Shown here one piece after another: positions 23,426-36,010 of a DNA stretch of 64,000 nucleotides (positions are counted from its first letter, which is position 1; every line of letters begins with the position of its first letter). The stretch comes from Blastomyces gilchristii SLH14081 (lineage: Eukaryota > Ascomycota > Eurotiomycetes > Onygenales > Ajellomycetaceae), in NCBI RefSeq assembly GCF_000003855.2, contig NW_003101671.1, positions 1,268,154 through 1,332,153 of the forward strand. The letters are read 5' to 3'. The position numbers and the translations under genes are program-made. The notes beneath the pieces were generated by a model. It made no database searches. It was not told the DNA's origin and saw only the letters and a program-made list of their open reading frames with translations.

Positions 23426-25150
23426 ATGTATGAAATAGACGACCCTGATTTACAAAAGGAGAAATGTTACACTACAATTGGGAAGCTACCTCCCTTCGTC
23501 GATCCCCAGCAACCGCCAATTAAAAAATCACCTTTCTCCACCATCTCGAAGCACTCGTTTGTGCATTCTGTAAGTAGGCTTGCTTAACTCGTTCATTGAC
23601 TTGTCTCTCAATACGTGCAGGAAAGAATTTATGGGGATGCTAATTCTAAAATAACGTTAAAGACAGCGCTCATCTTACCAAAAGAAATTTACGACTCGGT
23701 TTGGGATTCCATATCTAACCGAATACAAACCCGTCAATATGCCAAAGTGATTATGCCATTGTCGGCTTTGTTGGAGCATGACTTTTTCAACGCTTATATT
23801 AAAATTGGTATTCGATAATTCACGTCCTTTTCATCATGTAGACTTTATTTGAATTTAATATCAACCTGCAGACCAGAGCTTTGTTATCTAATGCCAGTGT
23901 ATAGGTGATATCCTCTTGATTTCAGAAGGTAGGAGCGGCGTGGATAATGTTTATACCCTCAAAGATGGTACGTCATTGTCCCTCTCTTATAGCTATGTAG
24001 TCACAATGCACTAGCCATACTAACATATTTCTCCAGGAGTTCTTCGATTAGAGTTGGATAAGAACTCATTTGAGCGAGCCGGACTTGATGGAAAACCAAT
24101 CCGGAGTGGTGGGAGAAAACACGTAAAGGAAAGATACGGTAATTTATTTATTTCTTTTATTCAACCGGAAACTATCGGCTAATGCTTTTACACATCTAGC
24201 CGTGGCAATCAATCTTCGACTCCCATCAATGCTCCACGGGAAAAAGGGCTTCGAGCGGATCGTATGGGCTTTCAAGAACGTATTAACGACATCTGTAACT
24301 TGGTTGTTCTGCGACTTAACCCCATCTCCAACTTACTCAGAAGAAGGTAAAACATTCCCTCCCCTTCCTTACTTTTTACCTTTTTACCTTGTTAACTTTA
24401 TCCTGACAATCCTCTTGCAGACGCTCCGATTAAAAAGCACTATCCCCAGATTATACAATGTGCACCGGACGTGAATGTTCTTGGGACAATCATGGTTCCA
24501 CCGCTACATTTACCAGGTCTCGAAACAGACACTGGAAAGGAATTCCTTCACGAGACTTGCGACGAGGTTCAGGAATGGCTCGGCCTGGTTGTCCTCGATT
24601 CTCCACGCGTGCATGTCAACGATACCATTGACCCATATTTGAGCCGCTACGCACCTCCTAACCAAGATGAGTGCCAGCCTGTCGAGCTGGTTAAGATCTT
24701 CTGGAAAGGATTGCTTCCTTCTGCGTGGATAACGCAGCTATTTGCAGTCACTTTGTGGGTTTATTTCATCATTCTGCCACCTGTTCATTTTGTAGTCGAT
24801 CACGTTGCAGGTCTGAAGTCCTGGCAGACCGCCTTCGCCTCCGAAACGGGTTACTGAACATTTTCATTTTATCACGAAAACATCTTTCTTAAGAAACTTA
24901 CTAACAATCAATGGCGATCAATAGGCGGCAATTCGCGCCTGGTCCTTCGAAACCTGATGGCTGGTTTGCTCTTACGTCTTTCGCACTAGGCAGGGAAGCG
25001 GTCGAAAGCAAAGACGGATACACGATATTGTTCCAGCCGTTGAACAAAGTGCCTACTAAAAACCAACCATCAGAGACTTCCACGGCCAGAGAGCGGCCCC
25101 AGCACCAGTTTATTTGCTGGGAATATGCGGGAGGCTCGTCGCATAGCTGA
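23426..25150 (+). CDS. RPP40: Ribonuclease P/MRP subunit p40
   Basis: This is the fungal counterpart of human RPP40, a protein of nuclear RNase P and MRP, which process pre-tRNA and pre-rRNA. Seven exons (23426-23569, 23621-23807, 23926-23967, 24037-24138, 24200-24346, 24421-24754, 24925-25150) join in frame to 393 residues. Conserved blocks are YTLKDGVLRLELDKNSFERAG (cf. human LILSLDKDTYEETG), the FSGRK-like SGGRKHVKERY, HETCDEVQEWLGLVVLD, and the end GWFALTSFALG with a final CWEY motif. The 42-base third exon is supported because it alone links DFFNAYIKI to the VLRLELD block. The last intron (24755-24924) has a TACTAAC branch site near 24,897. No catalytic residues are expected; the RNA is the enzyme. 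Confidence 0.87.
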
Positions 25151-25457
25151 TTGAGCTAAAGTTGAGATCAGACTTGATAGTCAAAATGGTGAAGAAAAAG
25201 ACATCCGTCAAAATTGTAGTGTGGTCTACTATATGGCATGAATGATACATTGTAATGATTTATAGAGTGGAAATGGAAGTTCCTCTATGTAAAAGTGCCT
25301 TGGCAGAGTGGCATGGAAAGCAATAACAGCGAAGAATTAACTCCGAGCTGAACTCATCATCCAAAGTACCGATAATACTTATCCCAAAATTTAGGGTGAT
25401 AATACCAAAAAAGAAACTGATCACAACCCAAAAATGTAAATAAACCGGAAGCAAACA
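25151..25457. other. Short convergent spacer, RPP40 / DNA2
   Basis: Only 307 bases separate the two stop codons of these converging genes, so their 3' UTRs probably overlap or abut. No other feature is visible. Confidence 0.6.
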
Positions 25458-28400
25458 CTACATCAAATCATTCAGCACATCCATCAATACCGGTCTCGTC
25501 GCTACAATCCTTGCACCGTCTAGGAGTTTCCCTCCTATTTTCTCCGGCCTCCTCTGGCCAGCGGATGGCTGTCTATTCTTGACTGGGCTCAAAGCGATCC
25601 GTTGTTTATCCTTCAAAGGACTCTGATCATGAAATGTGACTCTCTTTTTTGGGATCTTCTTTGTCGGGCTCCTCTTCTTAGGACTCAGTGAATTCGATCG
25701 CATCACTTCCATGCCCTTCCGCGGGCTCAACTGTGTTAGCCCATTCTCCGCATTTTCAAAAACATGTTGCTCAACAGCGGTACGCGGCAAATCATATGTC
25801 CATGCTTTCGCATCCATAAGCTGGACAAAATTTCCTAGTAGTTCATTGCCATCACGAAGCGTATTCTTGCTCCCAACTATAAGCAGTTTGGTTCTCGCCC
25901 GAGTAAACGCGACGTTCACGCGTCTCCAATCCCGGAGTAGTTCACCAACATTCCGCTCTGAGTTGCTGCGGACGCAACTCATGATGATGATTTCTTTATC
26001 ACGGCCCTGGAAGCGGTCTGCTGTGTGCATCTCTAGGTCCGGGTGGTGGCGGAGGTTTTGTTTTAGGAGGGATAACTGGCTTCGGTAGAGGGTTACGACG
26101 CCGATATCCCCGGCTGGGATACCTACAGAAATGAACGATTCAACGAGTTGCGCGCAAATCGTAGCTTCGATGGGATTTATGATTCGGGAACCCTTGGATG
26201 ACTCAGTCGCCTGTGGCTCTAAGGGGTCAGTGTTGACAAGTCGGGTCCTAGCGACAGGGTCGAGCAGATCGCGGATCCAGCAGCGGCCATATCGGGAGCC
26301 CAGGCAGGAATTTCTGACGTTGGGGGGTAACGATAATGAGTCGACATGGTGTTGTTTCAGCCTACCGAGATTCGGGATTTTGAGGTAACTTTGAGCAACT
26401 TCTGGGGTTCCGCACTTGAGATGTCCCGAGTAGATGAGGGTGTTTGAAAGGAGCATTATATCTTCACACATTCGATATTGGTGCTCTAAGTTGACAACTG
26501 AGGCCGGTTGCAAATCGCAGAGAAGCTTAAATAAGCTTACATCCAATCCACTTTCCCGGGCTTCCTTATCTTGAACGAGTGGAGGTAGCTGATAGTGGTC
26601 TCCAACGAGGATGAACGTTTTCGCCATACGAATGGGACCTAGACAGACCGGGAGAGTTATTTGGGACGCCTCATCAACAATACAGTAGTCGAAGGTGCGG
26701 CTATTAAAAATAGGGTGGTTAATGCCCAAGCATGTGGTTGCCACGATCCGTGAATTTTCATAAATATCCCGTAACTCCTCTATGGTCTTTTTGGGAGTTG
26801 CTGCCAAATCAGCAAACTTTTGGACATCTGGATGGATTTTGGTTGTGGCACCCAGCCTTAGCGTTCGAATATTGTCGTCCTTCACTTTGAGCAAAATATT
26901 GTCGACAGCGGTATGAGTGTAAGATGTTAGAAGGACGCTTTTCCCTTGAGAGATAAGAGCCCGTATAATATGGGCTATGGTGGTTGTTTTTCCAGTTCCT
27001 GGCATCCCCAAGATCAGAGCGTAATCATTTGCACTCATCACTTTCTTGATAGCTTGCTCTTGGTCGATATTTAGCTCTGTCTCAGGGAGGCATGGTATGG
27101 CTGATGAAGAGGGCGGCTTGAATAAAGGAATGTGGCCATCAATAATCAAATCCCTGAGCCGCCTAGCTTGGAAGGTGTTTCTATCCATCATACAAACAAG
27201 ATTGTTTCGGACAGTCGCCATGCCATTGCTGAATTCGTCCTTGTCTAGGCGGTAAAGAGTCGTGTCTTCGGCCTTTTCAGGAAAAACGGTAGATTCAGAT
27301 CCGCCAGTTTCAACAATTTCCATAACACCTGTAAAGGATTGATGTCGATCTGCATCAAAGTTCGAACATCTCGTTCGGGCATTATGGAGCCGCCGGTCAA
27401 CTGCGACCGAGATTCGCGTACGACTAATATGGGTGACATAGCCGTTGGCGAGTGCGAAATGACCCTTTTCGTCAGAGACAACGATGGGTTCTCCAACACT
27501 AAGCTGTGAGTCCCCAAAGGAGAAGTTTGAAGGTGGTTGGTGTTTGAAAAATGTATACCTAAATCGATTAATTTTCGGTACACCGGTCTCTTCATAAGCG
27601 GACCCCGGTTCGACCATAACGTTACCGAAGCAGCGGCCAACACCCTCGCGTTCGTTACTCAACATGGTCCACAATTCCCGTCGGAATTTAAGGATATCTC
27701 GCTCTTCCATAGTCAAAAGAGCGTCCCATTTCTTGAAGAAGTTTTGGTGGGAGGGTGTAAGATGTCCGACAATCTCAATGAAACTAGTTCCCATTCCGCT
27801 GCTCTCATCATCTCCGTCATCCATGACTTTGTGGTAGATGAAACATGCATCTTTGGCGTAGCACTGGTTGCATATCCGTGCCTTTTTAAGCATTGGAGGT
27901 AAGTCTGATTTTTTACATATGAACTCAGCGAGACGGTTACGCTGCTGTATCATTTGGCGGATTTCGCTTCGGATAGCTCGAACTCGGAAAGTTTTGGTTG
28001 CTTCGAGATAGAAGAGTATTCCAAAGGTCACATCGATATCTGAATACGACTAGTTAGCGAATGAGTATCCCCACTTGCGTGGAAAGAACATACCATATCG
28101 ATCGGAAACAAGCAAGGTGTACAATGCCGTTTGCGCCCTGTGAGCCTCATTGGAATTGTTCCGTCCCGTTTTCAACTCGAATGGGACAGTTAGCGTCTTT
28201 TTCTCTGTCCCTTCCTGGACGGCCACTTGCACAGTCGCATCGACATTGCCTTTCAATCCGTACATAGGAGACCAGATATGCTCCTCAACTTCAAGAAGCT
28301 TGTTGATGCTTAGACACGAAGTAGTGCCACTCCTGTCTTCCGTAATTGACTCGATCTGCATGCTTATCAGCATATATATAAATGTCAAAGCTAGAAGTAA

Positions 28401-30741
28401 AGGGCCTCATTCATACCGTAGGGCGTGATCGCATGAAGATGTCCGCCCACGAGCTTAGAGCAGGTATTTTGCTCATTAAATACTCAGTAGCTTCAGAAAC
28501 TTCGACTTGGATCTCATACAAACTCTCCACATAGTGCTCTAATGTGCGCGAAATAATTTCACGCAGCCAGCTTTGATCCCAGCGATTTGCGCTCGCGGCT
28601 GCTTGGAATATTTCGTGAAGGATATGACCATACACTTGAGGTTTGTTGGCTTCGCTAGTAGCCTTAACGCGGTCTTGGAGAACAGCACGGCGGGGGCAGG
28701 TAAACGAGTCCGCCACCACCGTTGCAGAGATTAGATGGTCTGGGTGAAGGATTATCATATTGTCAGAATTGTCCACCACGCATCGTCCCATATGATCGAA
28801 GCTTCCGATGAGGTGGATATAAGATCCCTTTGAGCATGGCGTATCATACCATGACTCCCGTAAAGTGATAGTTCGATTGTTATTCGTTTTCTCCTCTTGC
28901 ACAAATAGTACCTATAGTGATGTTAGCACATCTCAAATGTAATATACGAGACATCATAGTCATACTTTTTGAGGCTTTGATTGGCCTTTGGAATTTAGAT
29001 ACGTATTTTCTGCCGAGTCTATAATAAGATGCCGTTCAATAGTCTGTCTTGATTTACGGTTCTTTAAATCACTTAGTATAGGAATTTAAGAGATGCTAAT
29101 CGAGAACACAGGATGACCAACATGACTCGAACCGTTGATACCAGCAACCTTTTGCATTGCTGCTTCAATGGACTCCAAATCGATGTCCTCATCGAATTCA
29201 TCACCGGAGGAAGATATCGCTCCGTCCAAAGAAGGGGTCTTTGGTTCAGTCTTCCTTACGGCTGCTATTCCGAAGGAAGGGGCGGGCGGTTCTGCTAAAA
29301 TAGCGTTTGGTTTTTTGCCTGCGTTCGTCTGTTCTTTCAAGTCATAACGGGCTAGAACTTCTTCCATTGCTTCAGGAAATTCGTCATCGCTGTCATTAAA
29401 TTCATCAACCTCTTCGGAATTTGTATGGGCGTGTGAAGTTGGCAGCGTGGGTTGTTTATCGTTCTTGTTGATGGAACCGGTCCTAGGACGATCAGGTTTG
29501 GCGTGCGCCGTATATAAAACTCCCGTAAGCCTTTCCTCCTGTACAGCGTCAGGAAGCGGACCAACTTCGGAATATATGGGTTTATGTTGATTGTCAGCCT
29601 TTCCAGCAAATTCAAGGAAATCATCATCTAGTCCATCATCGTCAAACTCGGACAACGTTGCATTCAAGTCTTGTATGGTGTACATAGTGTCATTGTAAAC
29701 GGCATCATTGGCCATCACTCTTCTTGAGCACTTAGAAGGGGTATCAATTGGATTGTTTTCATTCTCGTTCCTAGGTTTTGGCGGTGAGCCAGAGAATTCC
29801 GCTATATTATCAGGCCGTTCCGGCAAAGGAGTGGAGCTAGACGGGCCTGATATTTCTCCCCTCGGCGATTTCAAGAGGGTTTCTTGTATTTTCCCCACCA
29901 AGAGGCTGATTTTAGAGGACTTTGAGGTGCCATCACCAAGAAGCGAGCTTCGCGATCCAGCAAAAATGTCCCGAACTCTCTTTACAGCCTGCTGTTCATT
30001 GTCAACTCTTCTTCTTTTAGTATTAGATGTCGGCCAGTAGACATTACAACTGTTTGATCTGCGAAGCGTCGACAAATCTCTACCCGCTCGAGCGGCCGTG
30101 GGGGTTCGTGGTGAGGATGAGACGAGATGAGCGAACTGAGGTTTTGGAGCATCACCACCGGGGTTTCCTGTGCTTTTCCCGATGTATTTACTCCAGAGGT
30201 CCGCGGCAATATCGTGCTGGGGCGTTCTCACGAACTTCGGTAAGGGCTGGGGGCTCGACATAATGTGTTTCGAATCTGCTCCTAGAGGGGAGCTGGTCGG
30301 TGATGCGCTTCGATAGCGCTTTTGGCCTCTTGTAATGGGTGAGCCTGAGGCGTCTCTAGGATCTGTGTTGCACGGCTCATGCTTCCAAAACACATGGTCT
30401 TCGGGACTGATAACCCTTCCCGGGGCTCTGCTGAAAGCGTCCTCTGTATTGCTAATCAGATCAGCTAGGGGAATTCTATGTGCCGGTGTTTGAGGCGATT
30501 TCTTCTCCGGCTGAACCTCTCGGCATTTCGTTCCACTCGACTGTGGAGTAGGCACTGGTATGTCGCCTTCTCCCATACGAGCTTTCATCTCCGCATTTTC
30601 CTTATCCATCGAACCGGAATCGTCGCAATTTTGGTCGACCGTTGGCATGTTGTGAGAATACTGTGGTACAGCTGGGGCATAACGAAACGTATTTAACTTT
30701 ATTCTTGATTTTGATGATATCACGAAAGCATCGCTAGGCAT
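25458..30741 (-). CDS. DNA2: DNA replication helicase/nuclease DNA2
   Basis: DNA2 removes long Okazaki flaps and resects broken ends. Exons read on the minus strand are 30741 to about 29142, about 29050-28966, 28911-28417, 28355-28094 and 28039-25458, giving roughly 1,670 residues. The first 530 residues are disordered. The nuclease domain shows HILHEIF and FELKTG with the RAQTALYTLL segment, and the Fe-S cysteines appear as DSFTCPRRAVL and as the ICNQCYAKDACF cluster. The superfamily 1 helicase motifs are GMPGTGKTTT (Walker A), CIVDEASQ, VGDHYQLPPLV, LEHQYRM and NVAFTRARTK. The C-terminal tail is basic with several SP and SPxK sites. The joint of exons 1 and 2 is not resolved: GTATCA at 29141 is out of phase with the acceptors near 29,050-29,070, so a weaker donor is probably used. 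Confidence 0.92.
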
Positions 30742-31384
30742 TATAGAGGCATTTGCTCGGTTCTCGAAACGGGGTTTGTTGGGCGCGTTGTCTCCCTTGA
30801 AGGGAAGACAGGCTATCTAACGGGAGATAGACGCCATTCAAAGTTACTCGCGGTTGGAACGTTGTATAAACAAGTAGTTGAAAAGGTGCTGCGCAGTATA
30901 ACTGAGGGGCAGTGAGGCTGTTGATTTGTTAAGAAACGATCGGTCGTTGAGGGGCAGCGGAAGGAAATTGATGCCGCCGTCACATACCAGACGCGTAAAT
31001 AGTTAAGAGCGTGCAGGCGCGTCTGCATTATGTAATGACCAATTAGAATTTCGGGCCACTCTGCCGCAATCCGCGCTAGAAATAGCCGCGCAGAAAAATC
31101 TGCGCGCTTAGGCGGACCCGAATGGAGATTCTTTGCCCGCTTCACCGAAATCTCGGCAAAAGCGTTGGAACGCGCCGTTTTGGCAACCTTTTGCTCCCCT
31201 CCTCCTCCACAGTTACCATTCTCCTTTGTTCCCTTCTCTCGCAGACGTCAGCGTTCCCTATCTATCCCTTCTCCTCTTCGCCAGCTGTGCTTTCAAGTTT
31301 TATTTTGCCCAGCCCCGTTTTGGTTGGTTGCGCAAAATTTTTCGCACACTAGTATATGCTCCCGTTTAAAACCGCGACGTCAAA
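30742..31384. promoter_or_regulatory. Divergent promoter region, DNA2 / ODC
   Basis: The 643 bp between the divergent starts holds both promoters. A pyrimidine-rich tract at about 31,185-31,300 lies just before the carrier gene and looks like its transcription start region. An ACGCGT box lies on the DNA2 side. Confidence 0.6.
30991..30996. promoter_or_regulatory. Candidate MluI cell-cycle box (ACGCGT) upstream of DNA2
   Basis: The palindromic hexamer ACGCGT lies 250 bp upstream of the DNA2 start. In yeasts this is the core site of the G1/S factor MBF, which drives DNA replication genes. The position and gene type fit, but a hexamer alone is weak evidence and other copies occur in the window. 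Confidence 0.35.
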
Positions 31385-32573
31385 ATGTCACAAGAGCAGC
31401 AGCCTCTGCCGTTCGTATACCAGTTCGCTGCGGGAGCAGTGGCTGGTATATCTGAAGTCAGTTTCCCCCATTCCTGAAATTTATAAGGCCAATTGACTAA
31501 CGGCTACACTGCTCATTCTAGATTCTTGTAATGTGCGTAGTCCCTGGTCGGATGACGGTACCACCAGCTACAAAATAGCGTATGCTAACAAGAGAATCGC
31601 ATTAGGTATCCTTTGGATGTTGTGAAAACAAGAGTGTAAGCATTGGCCTGTTGAGACCTTCTCGCTCGTGGCTCTCTCAAAACTGATGTTGAAATAATAA
31701 TTCTGTAGTCAACTCCAACAAGGCGCAGGCGCTGGCGAAGAAGCATACAAGGGAATGGTGGACTGCTTCCGCAAAATTATTAAAAATGAAGGGTAGGGTT
31801 GATCTCTGTCTACCCTGTGTAAAATGTTTTACACAAACTGATAAACTATGACTCTATACAGTTTCTCCCGCCTATATCGCGGCATCACGGCCCCTATTCT
31901 TATGGAAGCCCCTAAGCGAGCAACCAAATTCGCCGCCAACGACAGTTGGGGCTCCTTTTATCGAAACCTTTTCGGCATGGAAAAGACCAACCAGCCTCTC
32001 GCAGTCCTCACTGGCGCCACCGCTGGTGCCACGGAATCCTTCGTCGTCGTTCCCTTCGAGCTTGTCAAGATTCGTCTGCAAGATAAAGCCTCCGCTGGTA
32101 AATACAGCGGAATGCTCGACGTAGTGAGAAAGATTGTGAAGTATGAAGGTCCTCTCGCGCTATACAATGGCCTTGAATCCACGCTTTGGCGCCATATTCT
32201 TTGGAACGCTGGATACTTTGGTTGTATTTTCCAGATCCGCGCCCAGTTACCACAGCCAGAACCAGGAAACAAGACTCAGCAGATGCGAAATGACTTGATT
32301 GCAGGTTCGATTGGTGGAACTGCTGGAACTCTTTTGAATACTCCCATGGATGTTGTCAAGTCCCGCATCCAAAATAGCCCGAAGGTCGCGGGATCTGTTC
32401 CGAAGTACAACTGGGCATGGCCAGCTCTAGGCACCATTATGAAGGAAGAGGGCTTCGGCGCCCTTTATAAAGGATTCACGCCCAAGGTGCTCAGACTGGG
32501 TCCCGGCGGAGGAATTCTACTGGTGGTATTCACCACTGTCACTGATTTCTTCCGGCAGCTTAGAGGGGAGTAA
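31385..32573 (+). CDS. ODC1: Mitochondrial 2-oxodicarboxylate carrier
   Basis: This inner-membrane carrier exchanges 2-oxoadipate and 2-oxoglutarate, linking lysine metabolism to mitochondria. Five exons, 31385-31456, 31522-31532, 31606-31635, 31709-31792 and 31862-32573, join in frame to 302 residues, the normal carrier length. The three signature repeats are YPLDVVKTRV, PFELVKIRL and PMDVVKSRI, one per tandem third. ODC-specific blocks include PLPFVYQFAAGA at the start, FSRLYRGITAPILMEAPKRA, and WRHILWNAGYFG. The second exon is only 11 bases (ATTCTTGTAAT) and is needed to read ISE-ILVM-YPLDVV as in yeast ODC1. The third exon is 30 bases. Yeast has two paralogues, so ODC1 stands for the family. 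Confidence 0.93.
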
Positions 32574-33350
32574 AATATATCGCAAAAGTTTCCCATTTCT
32601 CTTGTACCGTGACCACCGATTTCCGCGGGCGTTTTTGGAATTTTACCGTAATAGAAGCCGTTCCAGCGTGTTCATGTTTTAAGAATACTTTTCTTTGCCA
32701 CAGATATAGAACAGGAGGCGCGGAGCGAGGTCACCTACGAGGGACATACGAATGCAGTTTAGACTTCCATGTCGATTTCACCTCCATTACCAGTTGTCTC
32801 CTTGGCTCCACCCTCAATCAGACCCGACTTCCCGAGAAACGACCACAACAAACAAACAACCACCCCGATACCTTTCCATATACCATTCAGTTCCCACATA
32901 GTGATATTGGTACTGCTTCAATCATCCGTCATATAGACTTTTCATTTCTCCTATATCTCTTTCTCATCTTCCCCGTCTTCCTCTTCCTCTTCTTGCACGT
33001 TGTCATCTTGTCAACTGGGTTAGCTTTTCATCCCCATACGGCCCAATCACCATTATATTCCTCAATTTTGTTTTTGGGCTTGAAAAAACACCCCAGTGCG
33101 GTCGTTTTGGAGTGTTCTACGGCGTGTCACCAGCACCAGATTCTTCATACATACGAGAAATTCGTTCTCAGCCAAATCCCTTCATCTTGTTGCCTTCATA
33201 GATATAGAGTGCTATTTCGTTTGCCGTCTTACTTCTACTTCGAGGCATTCTGATTTATCTGCGCGTGCATCAACTTCTCCGAGAGATACCGATACAAATC
33301 CTGTTGCAAAAGCAGGGGAAAACATGTTGTGAGTGTTTAAAGATGAATGA
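32574..33350. other. Boundary region; possible 5' stub of a lost gene
   Basis: After the carrier gene the sequence contains long pyrimidine-rich tracts (about 32,930-33,010) like those that precede fungal transcription starts, then an open frame ending at a consensus donor (GTGAGT at 33,327). Directly after it the base composition drops into the AT-rich domain and no continuation is found. It may be the leader and first exon of a gene cut off at the isochore border, or simply 3' UTR. No protein family is recognised. Confidence 0.25.
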
Positions 33351-33540
33351 AGAATGAAGATTTGAGCAGGCATTGTAAATAAGTGTTGAGTGATTGATTA
33401 TGTTAATTAACTATTAATAGTAACAATGTTGATTCTTCTACAAGCTCAAATGCCGGAAAACATCTTCTACTTCACTTTACAGAGATATTATTTGTAGACT
33501 CTTCAGTATTACTGATTTATAGATTTTATATGAATTCTTA

Positions 33541-33586
33541 TTCAATAACATAGATCAATCTCATTCAATAACATAGATCAATCTCT
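33541..33586 (+). repeat. Tandem duplication, 23-bp unit, two copies
   Basis: The unit ATTCAATAACATAGATCAAT plus CTC occurs twice in direct succession without change. It is probably a local slippage or a recent duplication, since older repeats here are heavily diverged. Confidence 0.7.
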
Positions 33587-33930
33587 ATCTACATGCTTAA
33601 CTGAGTGTACATATTTAACTCCGAGAACATGAAATGTGGCTATACAATCAATCAACCTTCCACCTTCATCAGATTATGAGCTCTTGACTGTGTTCTGCGC
33701 CATCAACTACATGCTTTCATTAAAACCTAGAGATTAGTTTCATGAGTCTTCTACAAGAGTGAACAATGATAAGAACTTGACAGAATGACTAGCAAATGAC
33801 TAGAATTCATATTTAAAGATCAACAAAAGTTTAAGGCATAATATAGTCAATCTTTTTCATACACAATCAAATCAGCTTCACCCTTCAACCACAGTCGAGC
33901 AATTCACTCTACTAAATGCCTAAGGCCTAT

Positions 33931-34276
33931 TGTCGGGATTCCGGGATTATAACTGTCGGAATGGGTATCTCGGATGAATATGTCGGAAACATATGAATCT
34001 TATGTGTATCAAGATCTGCTTCTTATATTATCCGTACACTATCTATTATTATTATATCTAATTCCATACAAAAGATAGAGCTATTTATAGTAAAACAAAT
34101 GTGCGAGCCAAGAGAGCTAGCATTAGCAAGTATTAGACGAGTTTTGTAGTAAGCTGATGATCAGAAAAATAGTAGTAATACGATGTTGGTGGCGTTCATC
34201 AGTGTATGACCTCTTATTTCCCGACACCTATTCTCTATATAAATAAGAATTCAATCAATTCTTTGAAAGATAATCA
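33931..34276 (+). repeat. Candidate solo LTR
   Basis: The segment begins TGTCGGGATTCCGGGATT and could end at CA at 34,276. It includes a TATATAAA-like box near 34,235. It is followed within 45 bases by GTGTCAGAGCC, which resembles an initiator-tRNA primer-binding site of Copia elements. No internal coding region and no second LTR copy follow, and I could not find a target duplication, so the limits are tentative. Confidence 0.3.
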
Positions 34277-36010
34277 ACTAAGACTGGGAGCTAGAGTCAG
34301 AGCTAGTGTCAGAGCCTGGACTTATGAGATTTCTGTGTTTTTAGGCTATAATAGCAGAATATTGTAGAATAGAGAGTGATGAAATCCAAATTTTGTATGT
34401 AATATCCACGCCAGTGTGGCTCAGCCTTATCTCGGTAAACTTAGCCACTCCACTCCGAGCTAACCCGATCCGAATTATTGACACCTTCTGCCAAGTCCTG
34501 CTAAACATCTGAGCCGAATCCCCCGGGCAGACACTAAACCTAAATGAGACATCACCGGGAAAACTCTCCCTACAAGTGAATACGCAGTATGTGGTTGCGA
34601 GCACGTGAACTTGACGAAAGTTCGAAAGGAGTTTAGTTGGTCGCGCTAATTTGAAAATATCCAGCGGAGAGGCTGAGCATGCTGAGATAAGCGGCGTGGA
34701 GTTAGTTAACTAACTTAGATTAATTGAATACAATCTACGGAGTACTCGTACTCCGCACAGAGCCCTGGCTCAGATGACCTTGTCGCCACGGGGCTTTCAC
34801 CTCCCCCGCACATGATCCACCTACATCTCATAGAAGCAACAGGTGTTCTTAGAGCAGCTATTAACAATAAAAAGATAATAATTGAGCCTATTCAAACGTG
34901 TTGGCAGTGCAGTTCTTTTAAAAATATACGAAAACACGTCGGCCGGGTCATATGTGGAATGGACCGGATGGTTAAGTTTATTTAATCTTGGAGAAGCTAC
35001 TTCATGGACTGACCGATCGATCGCATTGTGAATCACGTGATATTGGAGCGACTTTAGTGGCAACACTTCTAAGCCTTCTATTTTTATTTTATTTAATTTT
35101 TATTTAAATATTTTTATACTATTTTTCTCATCTGGGTATAAAAATAATTATTGAATATTATTAACTACATAGTAGAAATAGAAATTTCCTTTAAAATCTC
35201 ATTAATACAAGATAGTATTTTCTTAAAATTAGAGAACAGAAGATTTAATCTCTGAAAATGAAAGCTCTCAAAGAATATTGAGACTCAAAATATCAAAGAT
35301 AATAATTGTGTCAGTGTCTCACCCGTCGCTGTTCCTCAGCCTGTCAGAAGAAACAAGCAGTGAGTGAGGCACGGGCACAACAATTAGAGGATGTTACTGT
35401 GTATATAGAAGCTGCCGGGTTCAAGATCTTAGTTAGATCAAAAAGAGTATAAGACGCTGGCAGGCTAGCCGCGTGCTCCTATTCTTATATTGTGGTACCT
35501 TACCCGCTCCGGCGGCCCGACCCGATTAAATTTATTACTTGCGAGAGACTAAACAGTCGCATCTAATTAACAAACATCCCAGTGCCTACTGTTACAAAGA
35601 GCCATGAATCACAGTTAGACAAAGCAGAATAAAATATCACAGAAAAAAGAAGATTAATACATCATGAAATAAACAGTATACATAAGAACATAGATAAGAG
35701 ACTGAAAATATAAAAGAGAGAAAAAGATTCAAATATTATATTAATAAAAATCTTTAATCATATGACTAGAAAAAGAATGAGAGAAGCAAATAACAGCAAA
35801 AACTTTGATTGAAGTAAGTAATAAAAACTATAAATAAACTATCAGCTACCAGCAATCATTATAGTTATATACATATACATATATATATCATTAGATAGAT
35901 CTCTCTTTACATCTGTCAAATGAGCACATTAATCACACAGTTGTTAACCTCTGCAATGCACCAAGATCAGAATTAAGAATTGAAAAAGATTTGAGAATAA
36001 GATCTTCAAT

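Larger units (their letters stand above)
33351..36010. other. AT-rich mosaic of transposon fragments
   Basis: The composition changes sharply at about 33,350. The stretch mixes AT-rich decayed DNA with short islands of normal composition (33,920-34,000, 34,430-35,050, 35,310-35,560), probably remnants of different insertions. No gene is supported except the one starting at 36,011. The last 130 bases before it contain a TATATATA run near 35,880 and a pyrimidine-rich stretch near 35,900 that could serve as its promoter. An imperfect inverted repeat of TACGGAGTAC type is at 34,736-34,757. Confidence 0.5.

Noticed and set aside
32609..33253. 214-codon plus-strand frame after the carrier gene
   Set aside because: It opens without a good start, runs through pyrimidine-rich UTR-like DNA and resembles no protein.
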